Notes: generated by a model from the letters alone, not told the origin. A stretch of 64,000 nucleotides of DNA from Mytilus californianus (GCF_021869535.1 NW_026262734.1:97035285-97099284), one strand, 5' to 3'. Shown: positions 11,955 to 23,560, counted from the first letter of the stretch. A program made the numbers and translations.

Positions 11955-12468
11955 ATATTAGTTGTTATTGTCTTTGAACTAGCTCACAGTAACTGCGAGT
12001 GCTCTTCAATCTGTAGTGTGTGCCTTTTTTCTTTGTATTATTTGTTTTTTGTGCTTCGTAACAATCTGATGAATCGAGCTATTTCCAACGTTTTTGTTTA
12101 CAGTTTGTTGTTTTGCTGTGGTATTGCACCGCTGTTCCAGGTTAGGGGGAGTGTTGAGAGCTCACAAACGTGTTAACCCTGTCACAATCTTTATGTGCCT
12201 ATACCAATTTAGGAGCACTTTATAAAGTAGTTTTCGTTTGTGTCATTTTAGATGTTTTTTAATAAATTAGGCAGTTGGGTTTTTTTTCTCTTTCTAATTG
12301 TTTCACCTTTTGTAATGTCAAGGTCTTTTATAGCTGACTATTGGTTATGGGGTTTCCCAATTGTTGAAGTCCGTACGGTGACCCAAACTTGCTTACGCCT
12401 ATACCATTTGAACTTTGGATCATAGTTGTAGAATTGACAATCATACCAAATCTCCTTATTTCAATATC
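11955..12468 (+). repeat. Interspersed repeat A with its 5' leader, diverged
   Basis: The leader at 11955-12110 (AACTGCGAGTGCTCTTCAA and CTGATGAATCGAGC) resembles the leader at 40640-40790. The body follows with CTGTTCCAGGTTAGGGGGAG and ends with ATCATACCAAATCTCC. It is non-coding. Confidence 0.75.
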
Positions 12469-12619
12469 ATAAAATTTCTCAACGTAAATACAAAAAATCT
12501 TGAAAAAGTTGTTTTGGATGTAAAAAGTGATTTCGTATATAAAACGTGTTTTTGTAAGTAAAACGTAATTTCGTAATCATGAGATCAGTTTTTATTCGAT
12601 ATGTTTTCATTTCTGTGAC

Positions 12620-12990
12620 AGGAACTTAAAACTTACATTGAATATCGCCTCCATCTGTTAAAAGAGAAAGTGTACTTTTTATCTCCAATCTGACTAAAAC
12701 ACTGATCATGTGTCCAAACTTTGCTCTTAAAAATCTGACAACACTCCGTTCTACTTTCTTTTCTGGTCATTATCACATTAGCTATTGAAAATACAGCCTT
12801 AAAATGTTTGAATGATAGTATCGATACCATAAACCCAGAGGATCCCGATAGGTTTTTCAAACAGAAAGTAGAACGGAGCGTTGTCAGATCCTTGTAAGCA
12901 AAGCGTGGGCACAGGCTATGTTTTTATTTCAATCAGATTGGTTTAATTCCGGAGTACATTCAACATCAAATTCAATTGCTGCAAGTTGAA
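12620..12990. repeat. Inverted duplication of a possible coding fragment
   Basis: A 26-bp block at 12734-12759 recurs inverted at 12863-12888 with one mismatch, and weaker similarity extends about 90 bp outward on both sides. Both arms, read away from the centre, are open in the same frame and encode similar peptides: ESRTERCQILVSK on the plus strand and ESRTECCQIFKSK on the minus strand. Conservation at the protein level suggests a duplicated exon or transposon-gene fragment. I do not recognise the protein. Neither arm continues into a longer gene. Confidence 0.5.
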
Positions 12991-14065
12991 ATGATTTCTG
13001 ATACCATAAACAGAGAAAACACATGTCGAACCTGCTATCAAAATATTCATTGACGTTTGGTCATCTGAATAAAAGAGTACATTTATAAAACAGATTAATT
13101 CAATAAACAAACTTTACCCAATCTCTTTTGAAATACAAGAATGTATATATACTTGAATTAGGGAGGCGCTATTTTTTTTTAAAGTAATATCTTATATTCT
13201 TGATGATACATCTTGTAACCTTCTTAATAATTAAAATTTGCAAATTATTTACATATTCATGGAAATAATGGTGATAAAAATGTAACGGAATAAAAGGATT
13301 CTAAATTGTATAATTTATTTGCAGTTACAAAGACATTAAGTGTTTGATCAAAAACATAGAAAGAGTTATTTATACTGAATGCGTATTTCATACTATCGTA
13401 AATTTATGAAACTTTGTATCCATTTAGAACTCATTAAGCTACATTTCGTACAATGACACATGCTATACTAAACGTTTAGAGATAAAATTAATTGATAACA
13501 CTTAACGCTTTCAATTTAACTGCATTAATTTCGTATTTTGACAAATAATGTAATAAAATGATAAAGAGATACAGCTTGTTTCCCTAAACTATGATTCATT
13601 TAGATGCAGTGCCATTTTCTAAAGGTCCTTAGACCTATTGTTATACCCACAGTATCATAAATTCAAATGTGTACTATAAGGTTTGAACATCGTAAATGCA
13701 TAAAGATGGATGAAACTGCAATTTTATCAGGCTTTTAGTATCTATCCAAAACATGTATAACAAGGACATATCAAAAATATAACCACAAAAACTGTGGCAA
13801 GTAGACCTAAATATTTTGTTCTTTTATTACAAATAAAATCATGTTGGTAACAAACGTCATTCCGTGCAATTCTTTTCAAAGAACATGTCAAAAATCTAAT
13901 ATTGTTTTCTATATCAATATACCATGCTGAAACACTTTTTTTTATTTAATAGAAATATGTACAATTGGTGATAATTTGTGTTAAAATATTATCTTGACTC
14001 TTTAAAACTCGAATACTAGTAGGTTTTCAGAACTTGATTATGGGAGTACCACAGATATGTGAATA
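12991..14065. other. Intergenic, no gene seen
   Basis: AT-rich, without repeats that I could match elsewhere in the window and without a coding frame. Confidence 0.55.
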
Positions 14066-14482
14066 TATAGGTTGCACTTCTGTAAATATAGACAATGCAA
14101 TTTCCCATATGAACTCCTTTTACGGCTAAAACTGTGCCACTTTTTACTATGAAGTTTCGTAAAAAATATATCCTAGAATGGAAAGTTTATATGTGTTACA
14201 ATTTTTTTCAAAGGTCAAAATATAGGTCTGTGCGGCATATTTTCAACATTTATATGCCCCGAACTTCTAAGAGTTTAACCTTATACTAAAATTCTGTACT
14301 ACCCCTGACTTCACTTTTGGTCCTCCTCTGAATTCAATTTCGCCGCTATCCATGTGTATTTATACTGGTAACATTCCCAAGTTGTCTCTACGTAAACAAA
14401 ACAAAATATCTATGAATATTATATATCTCCCCACAAGAGGCCTGGTTTGTGAAACAGCTGTATTAACAAAGTGCAACCTATA
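14066..14482. mobile_element. 417-bp MITE-like element, copy 1
   Basis: The left end is TATAGGTTGCACTT and the right end AAGTGCAACCTATA, a 14-bp perfect terminal inverted repeat. The interior matches the copy at 63258-63897 along its length, for example TATGAAGTTTCGTAAAAAAT, TATGCCCCGAACTTCTAAG and GTGTATTTATACTGGTA. It has no coding frame. The outer TATA may include a TA target duplication. Confidence 0.85.
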
Positions 14483-14924
14483 GCAGGGAAATAGAAAAAT
14501 GTCATTAAAGATATATTCTAAATGAGAGTCTTCGACATTCCGTCCAGAGAAGTTTGTTGAAAAATGTCTGTTTTTGTTGAGAACATTTCCTTTTATGAAA
14601 AGATGTGAATGTCAAAATTAAGAGTTCGAGACTTTGTTTTGCAGTCAATTCCAATTCAAGTTGTATGAACATATGAAAAATTATAAGAAACTACCATTTT
14701 GCAGAGTGACGCCATCACGACATTTGGATAACTTAGGCCCAGGCTCTATTTTTACAGGTTTTTCTAAATTGTTTCATTGAAGATCGTCTCTAACCAAAAT
14801 AAGACAAAATAATAATATATGGATTTACTTCAAACAGATCTTTTGGATTTGGATAAGAAAGTCCTTCATGTAATCGTTGTTGATAAATACACAGATTTGA
14901 GAAAAAAATATGATTTTGGTCTAT

Positions 14925-15665
14925 TTTACTGCTTCTATAAATGATATGGTAATTTGTTTATATATAAGCCATAATATTGTTTGGAACCCTAGGAAAACGC
15001 ATGTAGTTATAATGCCGTCAACTTAATTAAGATTGATAGAATTTTTAAAAATGGTCCTGGTGTGAAATGATTTCAGGGAAAACTTGCCTCTCTCTTTCCT
15101 TTTCTTATGATAATTAAATCATGTTTTAAGACACAAAAATCAGCAATTGATTCCGAAAATCCATACAACAAATATAATTTCTGAACCGTACATTACCACT
15201 TGACCAAATGATTTGCATATTTTGTTGCATCAGCTATAAAGTTGATGTTTGCAGAAACTCTATGGAATGTAGGCTTTGTGTAGATGCGCTTTAACTTTAA
15301 TTGCTATCATAAAAAAATCTTTTGATATTTATATATGAAATAACAACCACACATGTTCGACTTCAAAACATTGGAATAAGAGCCAAAGTTTCTGCTCTAA
15401 ATTAAAAACACCTCCATCGTAAATTTATTTAAAAAGTAAAAACATAATTGCATCATTATTTATGGTCAATAAATAATTCATAAATAATATGTAAAAAAGA
15501 GTCTGGTGCTATTTATCCCTAAGAAACAAGATAAGACATCAAAGGGACAATTTGTTGCTTTGAAACGGTTTATATGAATATAATTGATGATAGCTTGCAT
15601 GTAAGTATGCTGTGATATTGCATTAAGTTTCAAATAATAATTGCATACCACACCTGCTTGAAACA
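14925..15665. repeat. Local duplication, copy A first part
   Basis: The interval is collinear with 17205-17910 over about 700 bp. Shared blocks include TAAGCCATAATATTGTT, GGTGTGAAATGATTTCAG, TTTGCATATTTTGTTGCATC and GTTGATGTTTGCAGAAACTC. No coding frame is conserved between the copies, so it is duplicated non-coding sequence. Confidence 0.85.
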
Positions 15666-15699
15666 TGCTGAACGTTTTTCGTTATTCGGCGAAATGACA

Positions 15700-16045
15700 G
15701 ATCATTGATTGTTTACTTCAGCGGATATGCTCCAATTGTCGTAACTACAATCCCGTCCCCTTTTCGCCAAATGTGACCTTCCGAATTAGACTTATCACCG
15801 GGTTTGTACTAACATGAGCAACATGACGGGCGCCACATGTTGATCAAGATCTGCTTACCCTTCCGGAGCACCTGAGATGACCCCAGTTTTCGGTTTGGTT
15901 CGTGTTGCTCAGTCTTTAAGTCTTTAGTTTTCTATGTTGTGTTACAATGTATGTGTATTGTTGTTTGTCTGTTTGTCTTTTTCTTTTTTAGCCATGGCGT
16001 CGCCAGTTTATTTTCGACTTATGAATCTGAGTATCACTTTGACAT
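15700..16045 (+). repeat. Interspersed repeat G
   Basis: Landmarks are AGCGGATATGCTCCAATTGT, ATCTGCTTACCCTTCCGGAG, CACCTGAGAT, GTTCGTGTTGCTCAGTC, GTTTTCTATGTTGTG and TAGCCATGGCGT. Other copies are at 39770, 51279 (minus), 55404, 55980 and 60820 (minus). Its 5' side at 55404 is joined to a reverse-transcriptase remnant, so it looks like that element's 3' tail. It is inserted in copy A of the local duplication and is absent from copy B. Confidence 0.75.
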
Positions 16046-16099
16046 CTTTCGCTTCTCTTTTTCCACGTAATTTGAACTCTGGTGGATAGTTTTATCATT

Positions 16100-16700
16100 G
16101 GCATGCATACTACATTTCCATATTTTTTCATTGAAAAGTCAATTTTGTATGTACTTTTTGTACTGTTTAGTTTAGTGGAACATAGTGGAAATATGAAAAA
16201 GAAAACCAAACAGTCTGAATAGCTAAAAAAATAATTATCACAGATATCAAGATTATCATTTTGTATGAAGGACAATGTCAGTTTTGTCTACAAAGGAATA
16301 AACAAAATAGGTTCAATTCAAAATCTGCATTGAACTTTTTGGAAATATCAAATATACTTCTAATTCTTATAACAGGAAATAATGCCATCTTCATATTATC
16401 TTCTATCGAGCAGTACTGCTTCCCGAATGGTGATAGGAAACATGATTTTGAACTTGATAGCCACAGTTTGTTAAATAAAGCGACAGTTGTTAGTTTACCG
16501 ATGTTCAAAGTTTACAAGTAAGTCTAGGGAATTCCCAAAGCCCTATCCAGCACACCTTAGTATTCGTTAGCAAACCAGCTTTCCAGCAGTCACTCACTGC
16601 CTGAGTGTATAACATGTGTGGTATATAATACATCATTTTTCCGTCAGAAAAGTACGATCCGAATACACTGGCTACAGCAAGAAGGGGTCCGACAATTAAG
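16100..16700. repeat. Local duplication, copy A second part
   Basis: Matches 18040-18610, sharing GTACTTTTTGT, AACCAAACAGT and TATCTAGCACAC-like blocks. An 87-codon open frame at 16261-16521 ends at a donor-like AAGTAAGT. The homologous stretch of copy B is not open in that frame, so I do not call it a gene. Confidence 0.7.
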
Positions 16701-16844
16701 TTGCGATTTAATTTAACAAAAAATAAAAAATAAAATCAATGATCTGCCATTTCTTCGAACAACGAAAAACCAACGACGCGTACAATCTCTGGCGAGTCCC
16801 CTTCCTTTAGATAGGCAAATGGAAATGTAGCGGGCTAAAATCTT

Positions 16845-17190
16845 CTCTACTACTGTCCCATGTTATGGGGATAGTTTAAGCGTTACAAACATGTTTAGCC
16901 CTGCCACATGTATGTGCTTGTTGTAAGACAGGAGTCTGTATTCCAGTGGTAGTCGTTCGTTGTTGTTTGTCGTGATAATTTTTTTTTATAAAAATTGTTC
17001 AATCAGGCCATTTGATTTCTATTTATGAATTAGTTCACATTGTTTTACCCTGAGGTTTTGTATTGTTTACATTAGGGTAAGGAATTTGTTCCATGTTGAA
17101 GGCCGTACAGTAACCTACAGCAGCTTTCACTTTTATCATTTGGTCATCTTTATGAATAGTTGTCTTAATAGACAACCAATATTGTGTTTA
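16845..17190 (+). repeat. Interspersed repeat A, diverged copy
   Basis: CTACTGTCCCATGTTATGGGG, GCCCTGCCACATGTATGTGC, CAGTGGTAGTCGTTCGTTG and AAGGCCGTACAGTAACCTA mark the family order. It separates the two copies of the local duplication. Confidence 0.75.
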
Positions 17191-17204
17191 TGGGCTATTT
17201 TCAG

Positions 17205-18610
17205 GCTTTTATAAGTAACATGGTAATGTGTATAGATATAAGCCATAATATTGTTAGAAACACATTTAATTGTAATGCGGTCAACTTTAAGATTGATAGG
17301 CTTTTTGAAATGGCACTGGTGTGAAATGATTTCAGTGAAAACTTACCTCTCTATCTAAATCATCTGATGATAATTTAATCATATTTTTAGGCACAAATCC
17401 GAAAATCCTTACAACTATTTTAATTTCTGAACCATACATTACCATGTGACCAAAAAATTTGCATATTTTGTTGCATCAGCTTTAAAGTTGATGTTTGCAG
17501 AAACTCTATGGAATGAAGGATTTGCGTAGGTGTGCTATAACTTAATTGCTATCATAAAAAATCTTTTGATATTTATTTATGAAATAACAACCACACATAT
17601 TCCATTTCAAAACATTGGAAAGAGAGCCAAAGTTTCTACTCGAAATTATAAACATATCTATCATAAATTTATGTAAAAAGGAAAAACATAGTTATAAAAT
17701 TATCTATTTCTAATAAATGAATAATGAATAATATGTTAAAGAAAGTCTTGTGCTATTTATCCCTAAGAAACACGATTAGACATCAAAGGGAAATGTGTTG
17801 CTTCGAAACAGGTTTATATGAATATTACGTATGCTGTGATATTGCATAAATTGTTAAATAAGATAGTATAATTTCATACCACACCTGCTTAAAACATGCT
17901 GAATGTTTTTTGTTATTCGAAGGAATGGCATAGCATTGATTATGTTTGTAAAATTGTTTACTTTCACAACATTTGGTCTCTAGTGGAGAGTTGTCGCAAT
18001 CACACCACATCTCCTTATTGCTTATAGTGAAAATGCAACTATAATAAGTAAATTTTTTATGTACTTTTTGTGCTGCATAGTTTAGCGGAACATTTTTGAC
18101 AAAAGAATCCAAAGTATGAAGATGAAAACCAAACAGTATGAAAAGCAAAATGAAATTAGCTAAATTGAATATCTGTATCAAAATATGTGGAAAATCAAAT
18201 ATACAAGCTATGTACCATAATAAAATTGAGAATGGAAACGGAGAATGTGTCAAAGAGATAACAACCCAACTAAACCAATGGGTAACAGCGAGGAAATCCC
18301 GTCGTTGATTAAGTATTCATTACAATGAATAATTTTACCATTACGTGCAGAACTGCTGACCAGACGGCGACAGGAAACCGTAGTATGAAATTAATAGCCA
18401 AACTTTGTAAGTAAGTGTAGGTAATCTTTTAAGCCCCTATCTAGCACACACCCATTTTCCTTGGCAAATCAGTTATACTTCAAGCACTAACTGTCAGATT
18501 GCATAATATGTGGAGTAAATAAAGCATTATTTTTCAGTCAACAAAGAACGATTCGAATACACTTTCTACAGCATTCAAGGGATTTGACGAAAGGGTGACA
18601 GTGTTAGTTT
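17205..18610. repeat. Local duplication, copy B
   Basis: Second copy of 14925-16700, lacking the repeat G insertion. A minus-strand open frame at 17825-18253 crosses several repeat joints and is not conserved in copy A. A fragment of repeat B on the minus strand (about 18222-18303, with GAGAATGTGTCAAAGAG) has landed in this copy. Confidence 0.8.
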
Positions 18611-18784
18611 CTTTTTTTACCTTAACCTTAATAGACAGAAATGATGATAATCTAAAGAACAGACATCATTTCCATACGAAAAATGCCTAGAGTTCAACAA
18701 GTTGACCAGATAGTAGAAGATCTTCAATTGTTATGTAACATGAAGTCATGAACATGACTTTTGAATATAACGATAATTGTGTAG

Positions 18785-18948
18785 TTGTCTTTGTCAAATT
18801 AACTCTTTAGGTTGTGAAAATTGTCTCATTGATAATCATACCACGTCTCTTTGTTCTTATATTGATATTTTCTGCTGTCATATTGTGACGACGCTGTTAG
18901 CTTCTCCTCACATTAAGTGACGTCGCTGATAATTTTCATAAAATTATG
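18785..18948 (+). repeat. Repeat A 3' end joined to two 32-bp units
   Basis: The 3' end of repeat A (GATAATCATACCACGTCTC) runs straight into TGCTGTCATATTGTGACGACG and two units of the 32-bp repeat that is expanded at 19575-19905. The same junction occurs at 19530-19580, so the two sites share an ancestor. Confidence 0.75.
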
Positions 18949-19369
18949 GGACATGAGAAAGAGGATAAAGCTGCATGTTTGTAATCGTATGATTAACATT
19001 TTCACTATACGAAATTAGAAATGACGACTGTATATATCGATCTTTCAGAAATGTAAAGGAAAGGTTTACCATTTATAAATATAATGGAAAAATCTACATT
19101 TTGCACGATAAATTATCGGGTTTTCTGAACATTGATTCAGTAACATATCAGTCGCGAGCCGAATTGTGAACCTTATTGAACCATAGTGAACGATCAGAAA
19201 TGTTTCTCTTTGTGTCGAGCGGCTGATATATTTTTGTCATGTCTTTACTAAAAAAGAGATAATCCGGTTATCGTACCATATATTTTTGTTTCTCTCTCTC
19301 CCTTAGACAGTTTTAGACTTGTTTGTTCTTATAAAAACAATCTTGTGTTTACGTCAATTTAATTATTAT

Positions 19370-19560
19370 TAATTAGACCGTTAGTTTTCTTGTTTTCTTG
19401 TTTGTCATTTTCATGTCGGGGCATTTTATATCTGCCTGTATGATTTGGTTTATTTTCATTGTCAACACCGTATGGTGACCTTTAATTTCTTACATCTTCG
19501 TCATTTGAACGCTGGTGGATAGTTGTAATCATACCACGTCTCTTTATTCATTATATTGAT
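19370..19560 (+). repeat. Interspersed repeat A, 3' half
   Basis: TAGACCGTTAGTTTTCTTG, TTTTCATGTCGGGGCATTTT, CACCGTATGGTGACC and TAATCATACCACGTCTC are in family order. It is joined on its right to the 32-bp tandem array. Confidence 0.75.
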
Positions 19561-19574
19561 AAGTTCTGTTGTCA

Positions 19575-19905
19575 TATTGTGACGACGCTGTTAGCTTCTC
19601 CTCACATACTGTGACGTCGTTGATAACTTCTCCTCACATACTGTGACGACGCTGATAGCTTCTCCTCACACATTGTGACGTCGTTGATAACTTCTCCTAA
19701 CAAACTGCGACGTCGCAGATAACTTCTCATATATTGTGACGTCGCTGATAATTTCTCATCACATATTGTGACATCGTTGATAATTTCTCCTCACTTATTG
19801 TGACTTCGCTGACAAGATCTCCTCACAAATTGCGACGTCGTTGATAACTTTTCCTCACATATTGTGCCGACGAAGATAACTTCTCCTTACATGTTGTGAC
19901 GTCGA
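19575..19905 (+). repeat. Tandem array, 32 bp x about 11
   Basis: The GTGAC start of each unit falls at 19579, 19611, 19643, 19675, 19707, 19736, 19768, 19800, 19832, 19864 and 19896: a 32-bp period with one 29-bp unit. A typical unit reads ATTGTGACGTCGTTGATA plus ACTTCTCCTCAC. Many units contain TGACGTCG, close to the CRE/ATF site TGACGTCA. It has no coding role that I can see. Confidence 0.9.
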
Positions 19906-20129
19906 ATTTGCTTAGTGACCGAGCAGGGAAATATTGGTACTTGGAATTACTATAAATGGCGATTACACGAGTGAAGAAAATAAGTTATCAGTTTGTGCGC
20001 CGATTTTTCAATGATGAATACCGGGTTTCTGTTTCAAACAACCTTAGCGCGCTGCGCTTGACTGAACAATAGTTACTTTTCTGTGGAATTACCAAAGAAC
20101 TACCCGACTTTATATATGAAGTATTTGGA

Positions 20130-20715
20130 AGTGGCAAATGTCAAGTTAAAACTGAGAAATATCAAGTTGGATTGAGTAATGTCAAATTCAAACTGAGAAA
20201 TATCAAAAAGTAAAAAAGTGTGAAGTGAGAAATGTCAAGATGGAACTAAAAATATCAAGTTGGAAGTGAGAAATGTAAAGTTGAAACTGAGTAATGTCAA
20301 GTTTGAAATGAGAAATGTCAAGTTGGAACTGAGGAATGTCACGTTGGAACTGAGAAATGTCAAGTTGGAACTGAGAAATGTCAAGTTGAAACTGAGAAAT
20401 ATCAACTTGGAACTGAGAAATGTCAAGTTGGAACTGAGAAATGTCAACTTGGAACTGGGGAATACCAAGTTGGGACTGAGAAATGTCAACTTGGAACGGA
20501 TAAATGTCAAGTTGGAACTGAGAAATGTCAACTTGGAACTGGGGAATACCAAGTTGGGACTGAGAAATGTCAACTTGGAACGGATAAATGTCAAGTTGGA
20601 ACTGAGAAATGTCCACCTGGAATTGAGAAATGTCAAGTTGGAACTAAACAATGTCAACTTGGAACTGAGGAAAATCAACCTGAAAAAAAGAATGCCAACT
20701 GGGACAATAAAGGAG
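20130..20715. repeat. 21-bp minisatellite with 84-bp higher-order unit
   Basis: The unit is about 21 bp, of the form AAATGTCAAGTTGGAACTGAG. Because 21 is a multiple of three, several frames on both strands stay open and give heptad-like peptides such as NVKLELR; these are artefacts of the repeat and not a coiled-coil gene. Within it, a block of four units is repeated exactly 84 bp apart (GGAATACCAAGTTGGGACTG at 20459 and 20543), showing a second round of amplification. Confidence 0.9.
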
Positions 20716-20724
20716 AAATTTTAA

Positions 20725-21985
20725 CAGTAAAATGCACCTACTGGTCATTCGTATAGAAGGTGAAAGAATGATATGATTGTGTTTTTAAATGTTACAGTGC
20801 TTCAAAATAGATTGTAAGGGTATCGAATTGTAACACGAGATATAAATATTAAAACAAACCGAGGTAAATTTTCAGGTATAAACTTTAGACTTTTTACCAA
20901 GATTAATCCAATTACTACTTTTCTAGAACAATTTCGCCTTGTTAATACACGTGGATACAGACTATAAGGTAAACAGTGGTTTTGTTATAGAACATTTGGT
21001 AAAACTAGTCTGGGTCCAATTCTGTACATGTATCGCGTTCTGTCGATAAGAATGAAAAACTTTCCATGCACATTCTTCTTAACCCTTTTTTCTACCTTCA
21101 ATGTCAATATTATTAGACGTCGATCAGTCACACTAGAATAAAAGAAAGAAAAGTTGAGCAGCTAGTAAACTCTTTATTTTCTGCTTAACATTATCTAAGT
21201 CTCACAAAAAAAGGACTCCTACTGATAATAATTTTTTGATTAAATGGATAAAATATCTTTGGAAAATTTTTGTGGCATATGAAATCTAAATAGAATATTA
21301 TCGCATATTTCTTTGGGTGTTTAAATGATGTCTTAATGGCTTTTTAAATTGTGCAATGGCAATTAAAGTAAAAGATAAATAAACCTTATGCATACCAAAT
21401 GCATTAGTCATGCTTGTGGTGACTTTTCAGTAACTTTAGCGTTGAGTTCTGCAATATTTAACAAACAACACAATATATATCATCATACTAAATCAGGTAT
21501 CATATATAAATAAAAAGAAAACTACAGTGAGAAAACAAATTAATTTGAAAATGATTAATTTGAGTCATGTTTGATGACTATTTCCTCATCAAATATCGGA
21601 TATGTATATTTACATGACATAGATTGAATTATAAATGTCCAATGGCAAATATTTCATGCATTTTCAGGACAAGATCACTTTAACATGTAAATAGGCCTAT
21701 ATTGTTCCTCCTACTCAATATTTTTCAAATTTTGTTTATTTACACGCAATTCAATTGTAATCATGTTTGTCTTTCGGTAAGTTTACAAAAAAAATGTTAT
21801 TAATGAAATATTTTAATTAAAAAAATCTTTGTTTTTATGAAATGGCACGAAAAATACCAAATTAGTGTATCAAATGTAAATACAGGTGTATGATAAAATA
21901 TTAATTAAAAAAAACTTACCAGTGGTACGTAATAAAATAACCCTACATTTAATTGCTAAAACAAATTACCGTTACTGGATCATGT
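20725..21985. other. Intergenic, no gene seen
   Basis: AT-rich and without recognisable coding sequence. Near 21340-21440 there is weak similarity to the duplicated block at 22595 and 23350 (GTGCAAT..CAATTAA..). Confidence 0.5.
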
Positions 21986-21990
21986 ATACA

Positions 21991-22091
21991 AATGTACTTC
22001 GTTGAACCTATCTCCACGACATTACTATTATTCGTGGGATACCAATTTTCGTGGATTTCATGGGGATAAGTTCAACGAGGTACACATTTTC
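21991..22091. repeat. Imperfect hairpin repeat
   Basis: The left arm has GTACTTCGTTGAACCTATCTCC; the right arm, read on the other strand, has GTACCTCGTTGAACTTATCCCC. The loop carries TTCGTGGATTTCATGG. It is non-coding and of a type of small foldback common in mussel DNA. Confidence 0.7.
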
Positions 22092-22133
22092 TACAGACTT
22101 GAATCCAAACTGAGTCAAAATTACTAAATAAAA

Positions 22134-22805
22134 TATTTTATTTAGTTATATAGATAAGAATCTTTCAATAGTTTTAGTACATCTTGAATCTTAATCATAA
22201 GATAATTTGCCCATCTCTCTGCATACATGGCATTATATAAATAACACATATCTGAGAGGGTAATAGAGCAGATTGTTACCCCGAGAAAACATTGTCAACT
22301 GAGGCGAAGCCAAGGTTGACAATGTCTTTTTGAGGGGTAACCATCTGCTCTATCACTCTCTCAGATATGTGTTATTTAATTTATTATACTGAATGTTCTG
22401 TTATTACTGTCTATTAAATTTCAAATTCAAAGTAATAAACTATGTCGTCTTGTACATAACAATCATCCGTATTTATTAAAGCGCACAGTTGAGCAAGCGT
22501 ATCCGTGAAGGGTAATAGAGTATTTGCCATGGGATAGAGTAAATTGTCTCCCTCGTATTAACCAATCAAAATCTGGCATTTTAACATGAAGTATAATAAA
22601 TAACCATAATATTGTGATACTTAAACCGTGCAATAACAATTAATATTAAAGGAAGGAATTCGGCATGCAAGTGATGGATTTTAGTAAGTTTGAAGTTAAG
22701 ATTGGTATGCATGGTTGTTCCATGCATTTCTGTATTATATCATGACAGTTATGCAATTTTTCAAACTAGAAAAAAATTTAAAAAGTCAAGTAAGAAAACA
22801 AAAAA
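22134..22805. repeat. Local duplication copy 1, split by a hairpin element
   Basis: Positions 22134-22240 and 22595-22805 together match 23249-23560. Shared blocks are TTAGTTATATAGATAAGAAT, ATCTTGAATCTTAATCATAAG, CTAAAACCGTGCAATAAC-like sequence and TTCTGTATTATATCATGA-like sequence. The unmatched middle part is the hairpin at 22241 and its flank, so that insertion came later or was lost from copy 2. Confidence 0.75.
22241..22375. mobile_element. Foldback element, about 60-bp arms
   Basis: Left arm 22241-22301 (ATAACACATATCTGAGAGGG, GTAATAGAGCAGATTGTTAC) and right arm about 22313-22375 are inverted copies with a handful of mismatches. The loop is very short and holds GAGGCGAAGCC. It is probably a small non-autonomous foldback element. 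Confidence 0.8.
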
Positions 22806-22869
22806 GTGATGTAAGTCCCGACCTCATTTCCTCTTTTATGAGATAACCGAATGCGAACTATCAACAGAT

Positions 22870-23190
22870 ATTTACTAGTAAAGAGCGACATGAACTATGG
22901 GTGTCACTAGTGGGACAGGAACTACTTGCTGTGTCTACCACTGGTATTTTTGTGTTGCTTTTTCTTTCATTTTAAAAAAATAATAATTGTGGACTATTAT
23001 TTATCTTTTCGTCTTTTTATTTGTCCCGATGTTGTGATCAATTATATTTAAACTACTTATCATGTTGTACTTTGTTTAATATATTTTTATAATATTGTTT
23101 TATATAATGTTTGAAAATTATGATTGTAATTATTTTGCTCCTTCTCGTAGCAGTGATTGTCAAATAAAGTGTTTGTTTGTTTGTTTTTCT
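22870..23190 (+). repeat. Possible retrotransposon 3' end with (GTTT)n tail
   Basis: The block ends with GTCAAATAAAGTG followed by tandem TTTG units, the way many non-LTR retrotransposon 3' ends finish. No coding part remains. Family assignment is inference. Confidence 0.4.
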
Positions 23191-23248
23191 GTTTTCTTTG
23201 ACAAATTGTTTGTGATTGCATCCTTGGTATCATCTTATATTGTTTTTG

Positions 23249-23560
23249 TATTTAGTTATATAGATAAGAATTATTAGATAATATTATTACATCTTGAATC
23301 TTAATCATAAGATAATTGCATAGCTCTCTGTATACATGGCATATAACAATAATATATTGATACTAAAACCGTGCAATAACAATTAAAATAAAGGAAGGAA
23401 TTAGACAAGCTCGTGGTGCGTTTTTGTAACTTTGAAGTTAACTTGGGTATGCATGCTTGTTCCGTGCATTTTTGTATTATATCATGAGATTATGTAATTT
23501 GTTATACTAGAAAAGTTTAAAAAAGTTAAGTATGAAAACATAAACAATGTCATAAGAATG
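23249..23560. repeat. Local duplication copy 2
   Basis: Uninterrupted match to the two halves at 22134-22240 and 22595-22805. Non-coding. Confidence 0.75.

Noticed and set aside
16261..16521. 86-codon plus-strand frame ending at a donor-like site
   Set aside because: The duplicated counterpart near 18350 is not open in the same frame, so there is no sign of protein-level conservation.
17825..18253. 142-codon minus-strand frame
   Set aside because: It crosses repeat junctions, including a repeat B fragment, and is not kept in the other duplication copy.
20203..20724. Long open frames on both strands with heptad-like leucine repeats
   Set aside because: They all arise from a 21-bp tandem repeat whose length is a multiple of three; both strands are open at once, and there is no start context or splice signal.
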